The notes under the pieces were generated by a model. The model worked only from the letters and a program-made list of their open reading frames with translations. It did no database searches and was not told where the DNA came from. A stretch of DNA of 10,612 bases from Clarireedia homoeocarpa (taxonomy: Eukaryota; Ascomycota; Leotiomycetes; Helotiales; Rutstroemiaceae), in contig LNKV01000162.1 of NCBI GenBank assembly GCA_001465935.1, positions 19,785 through 30,396 on the forward strand, in the 5' to 3' direction. Numbering within the stretch: position 1 is the stretch's first letter; the number at the start of each line of letters is the position of its first letter. Below are positions 9,351 to 10,612 of this stretch, piece after piece. Made by a program: the position numbers and the translations under genes.

Positions 9351-10481
9351 TTATTTTATATTTAAAAAATTATCGAAATTATTAAAAATATTAAATAATA
9401 ATATTAAAATTAGATTATTTATTTAACTTTTAATAAAATAATATTAAAAAATTATTAAACTTTTAATTTATTTAAAAGAGTTTTTTTAAAATTAATATAT
9501 TTTTTATTAAAAGAGATATTAATATATTTAAAATAAAAAAACTTTCTATTTTAATTAATTAGAATATTTAAAATAAAAAATCTATTTTTTTTTTAATTAT
9601 TTTATTAATTATATTTATAATTATATAATCTAACTTTTTAATTTTTAATATTATAATTATAAATATCTTAATATTATTAATTTTATTAATTACTTTATAT
9701 TTTAATTTTAAAATCGATATATTTAATTTTTTTAATAATTTTAATATAAACTTTTTTTAAATTTATTATAAATATTATTATTAAATCTAATAATATTTTA
9801 TTTTATTTATTTAAATAAATTAATTCTTTCTTTTTAATTTTTTAAATTAATAAAAACTTGAAAACTATTTTTAATTAAACTATTAATATAAATCTAATTA
9901 ATTAATTAATTTTAAAAATTTATAATTTATTAATTAAAGTTTATATTATCTTTAATTTTTATAACTTATAATATTTATTATTAAATTTAATTAAGATTTT
10001 TTATAATTATATTAAATTAGAAAAAATATAAAAAATTATTAATATATTAATATCTTAAATTAATAATTTAAAATATATTATTTAAAAAGTCAAAGTTTTA
10101 ATTAAAATTTTAAAAACCTTTTAAATTAAAATAAAAAATTTTAATATCGAAAAATTAAATATTAATTTAATTATTTTATTTAATATTAAGTTTAATATTA
10201 AATTTAATATTATTATTAAACTAACTTTTACTTTAATAATTATTACTAAAACTAATAACTTATAAACTATTATAAAGATTAAAAGACTTATTAAGAAAGT
10301 TAAAAAAGTAATTAATCGATTAATTTTAATTTAAAATTAATATAAATCTATTTTTTTATTATAACTTTATAATATATTTAATAAGGTTTTTAAGTTAAAA
10401 AGTATTAAAAAATTTATTATTTCGATTATTTCAATTATAATTAATAAAAAGAATTTAATTATTATTATTATAATCTTTTAT

Positions 10482-10513
10482 ATTATTAACTTTTTAATTA
10501 AGAAACTAATAAT
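10482..10513. repeat. Conserved 32-nt palindrome, copy C
   Basis: Fourth occurrence of the TTAATTAA-centred palindrome, gap-free with 132-163 (inverted, sum 10645) and with 1663-1694 (direct, offset 8819). Confidence 0.65.
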
Positions 10514-10612
10514 TTAGGAAAAGATTATTAGTTTCTAAATTATTTAAAAGAATAAACTATAATTTAAAATAATATTATATAATATTCTAATTAATAACTT
10601 TAATATATTTAA

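Larger units (their letters stand above)
1..10612. other. RIP-degraded AT-rich fungal heterochromatin-like block
   Basis: Seen: CA and TG together occur only about 42 times by hand count, roughly one tenth of AC plus GT (about 29 AC+GT in the first 600 bases against 3 CA+TG). TA steps dominate. The surviving C is nearly always in CT or TCG, the surviving G in AG or CGA. CG survives about 50 times, so CpG-specific deamination is not the cause. Known: fungal RIP converts C to T, preferentially in CpA, on both strands of duplicated DNA during the sexual cycle. The two halves of the signature (loss of CA/TG, gain of TA) match this, and aligned repeat copies in the window differ mainly by transitions. 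Inference: an ascomycete genome with active or past RIP. The species cannot be named. No open frame of useful length was seen, as expected when CAA, CAG and TGG all become stops. Confidence 0.9.
8930..10612 (-). mobile_element. Repeat copy C, reverse orientation, runs off the window end
   Basis: Reverse complement of copy A: 10612 pairs with 33 and about 8995 with about 1625. It is gap-free to about 10141, then has small indels. Landmarks shared with A include a TTATATATATTTTTTTAAATTTTA-like block (near 9010-9035 and 1587-1612) and a trinucleotide run (9331-9350 and about 1279-1292). C continues past the point where A is cut off; 8937-8965 is identical over 29 bases to B 7107-7135, which defines a shared tail. 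The tail edge is near 8930, perhaps as far as 8825. C is more mutated than A: CT and CG sites of A are often TT and TA here. No intact reading frame and no recognisable domain. Confidence 0.85.

Noticed and set aside
1..10612. Mitochondrial, apicoplast, Plasmodium or Dictyostelium AT-rich DNA
   Set aside because: Those are AT-rich without a selective ten-fold loss of CA/TG relative to AC/GT, and they would show long reading frames or rRNA/tRNA genes. Here copies differ mainly by transitions and no gene is open.
1..10612. Ordinary CpG methylation decay
   Set aside because: CG survives about 50 times, slightly more often than CA plus TG together. CpG decay would deplete CG and enrich CA and TG, the opposite of what is seen.
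1..10612. CRISPR array, tRNA, rRNA or bacterial features
   Set aside because: No regularly spaced identical repeats, no cloverleaf with the conserved GTTCRA loop, and no Shine-Dalgarno-led open frames were seen on either strand.

Overview
This window is almost certainly a block of fungal (filamentous ascomycete) DNA destroyed by repeat-induced point mutation (RIP). It carries no intact gene. By eye G+C is about 5-10% over most of it. The dinucleotides CA and TG are nearly gone: I count about 42 in 10.6 kb, against roughly 500 AC+GT extrapolated from the first 600 bases. TA is everywhere, while CT, AG and TCGA persist. Loss of CpA/TpG with CpG partly kept is the RIP signature. It is not simple CpG deamination, and not the ordinary AT bias of an organelle or an apicomplexan.

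Most of the window is one dispersed repeat family, probably a transposon of undetermined class. Four copies lie in alternating orientation. Copy A (+ sense as defined here) covers 1 to about 1640. Copy D (reverse) covers about 1640-4120. Copy B (+) covers about 4125-7160. Copy C (reverse) covers about 8930-10612. A and C run out of the window. The copies align for hundreds of bases without gaps, and their differences are almost all C/T or G/A transitions. D and B are head to head and form a very large imperfect inverted repeat centred near 4123. B has lost about 0.65-0.7 kb that A and C keep. The reconstructed unit is at least about 3.7 kb.

Between the converging tails of B and C lies a spacer of about 1.5 kb (about 7270-8810) that is not part of the shared family. 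It is less severely mutated and holds the two most G+C-rich spots in the window. It may be a decayed gene or another element caught in the same RIP process. One forward frame shows short open stretches, but I cannot name a product.

No RNA gene, CRISPR array, functional promoter or usable reading frame is supported. The likely setting is an AT-rich isochore, subtelomere or pericentromeric heterochromatin; that is inference.
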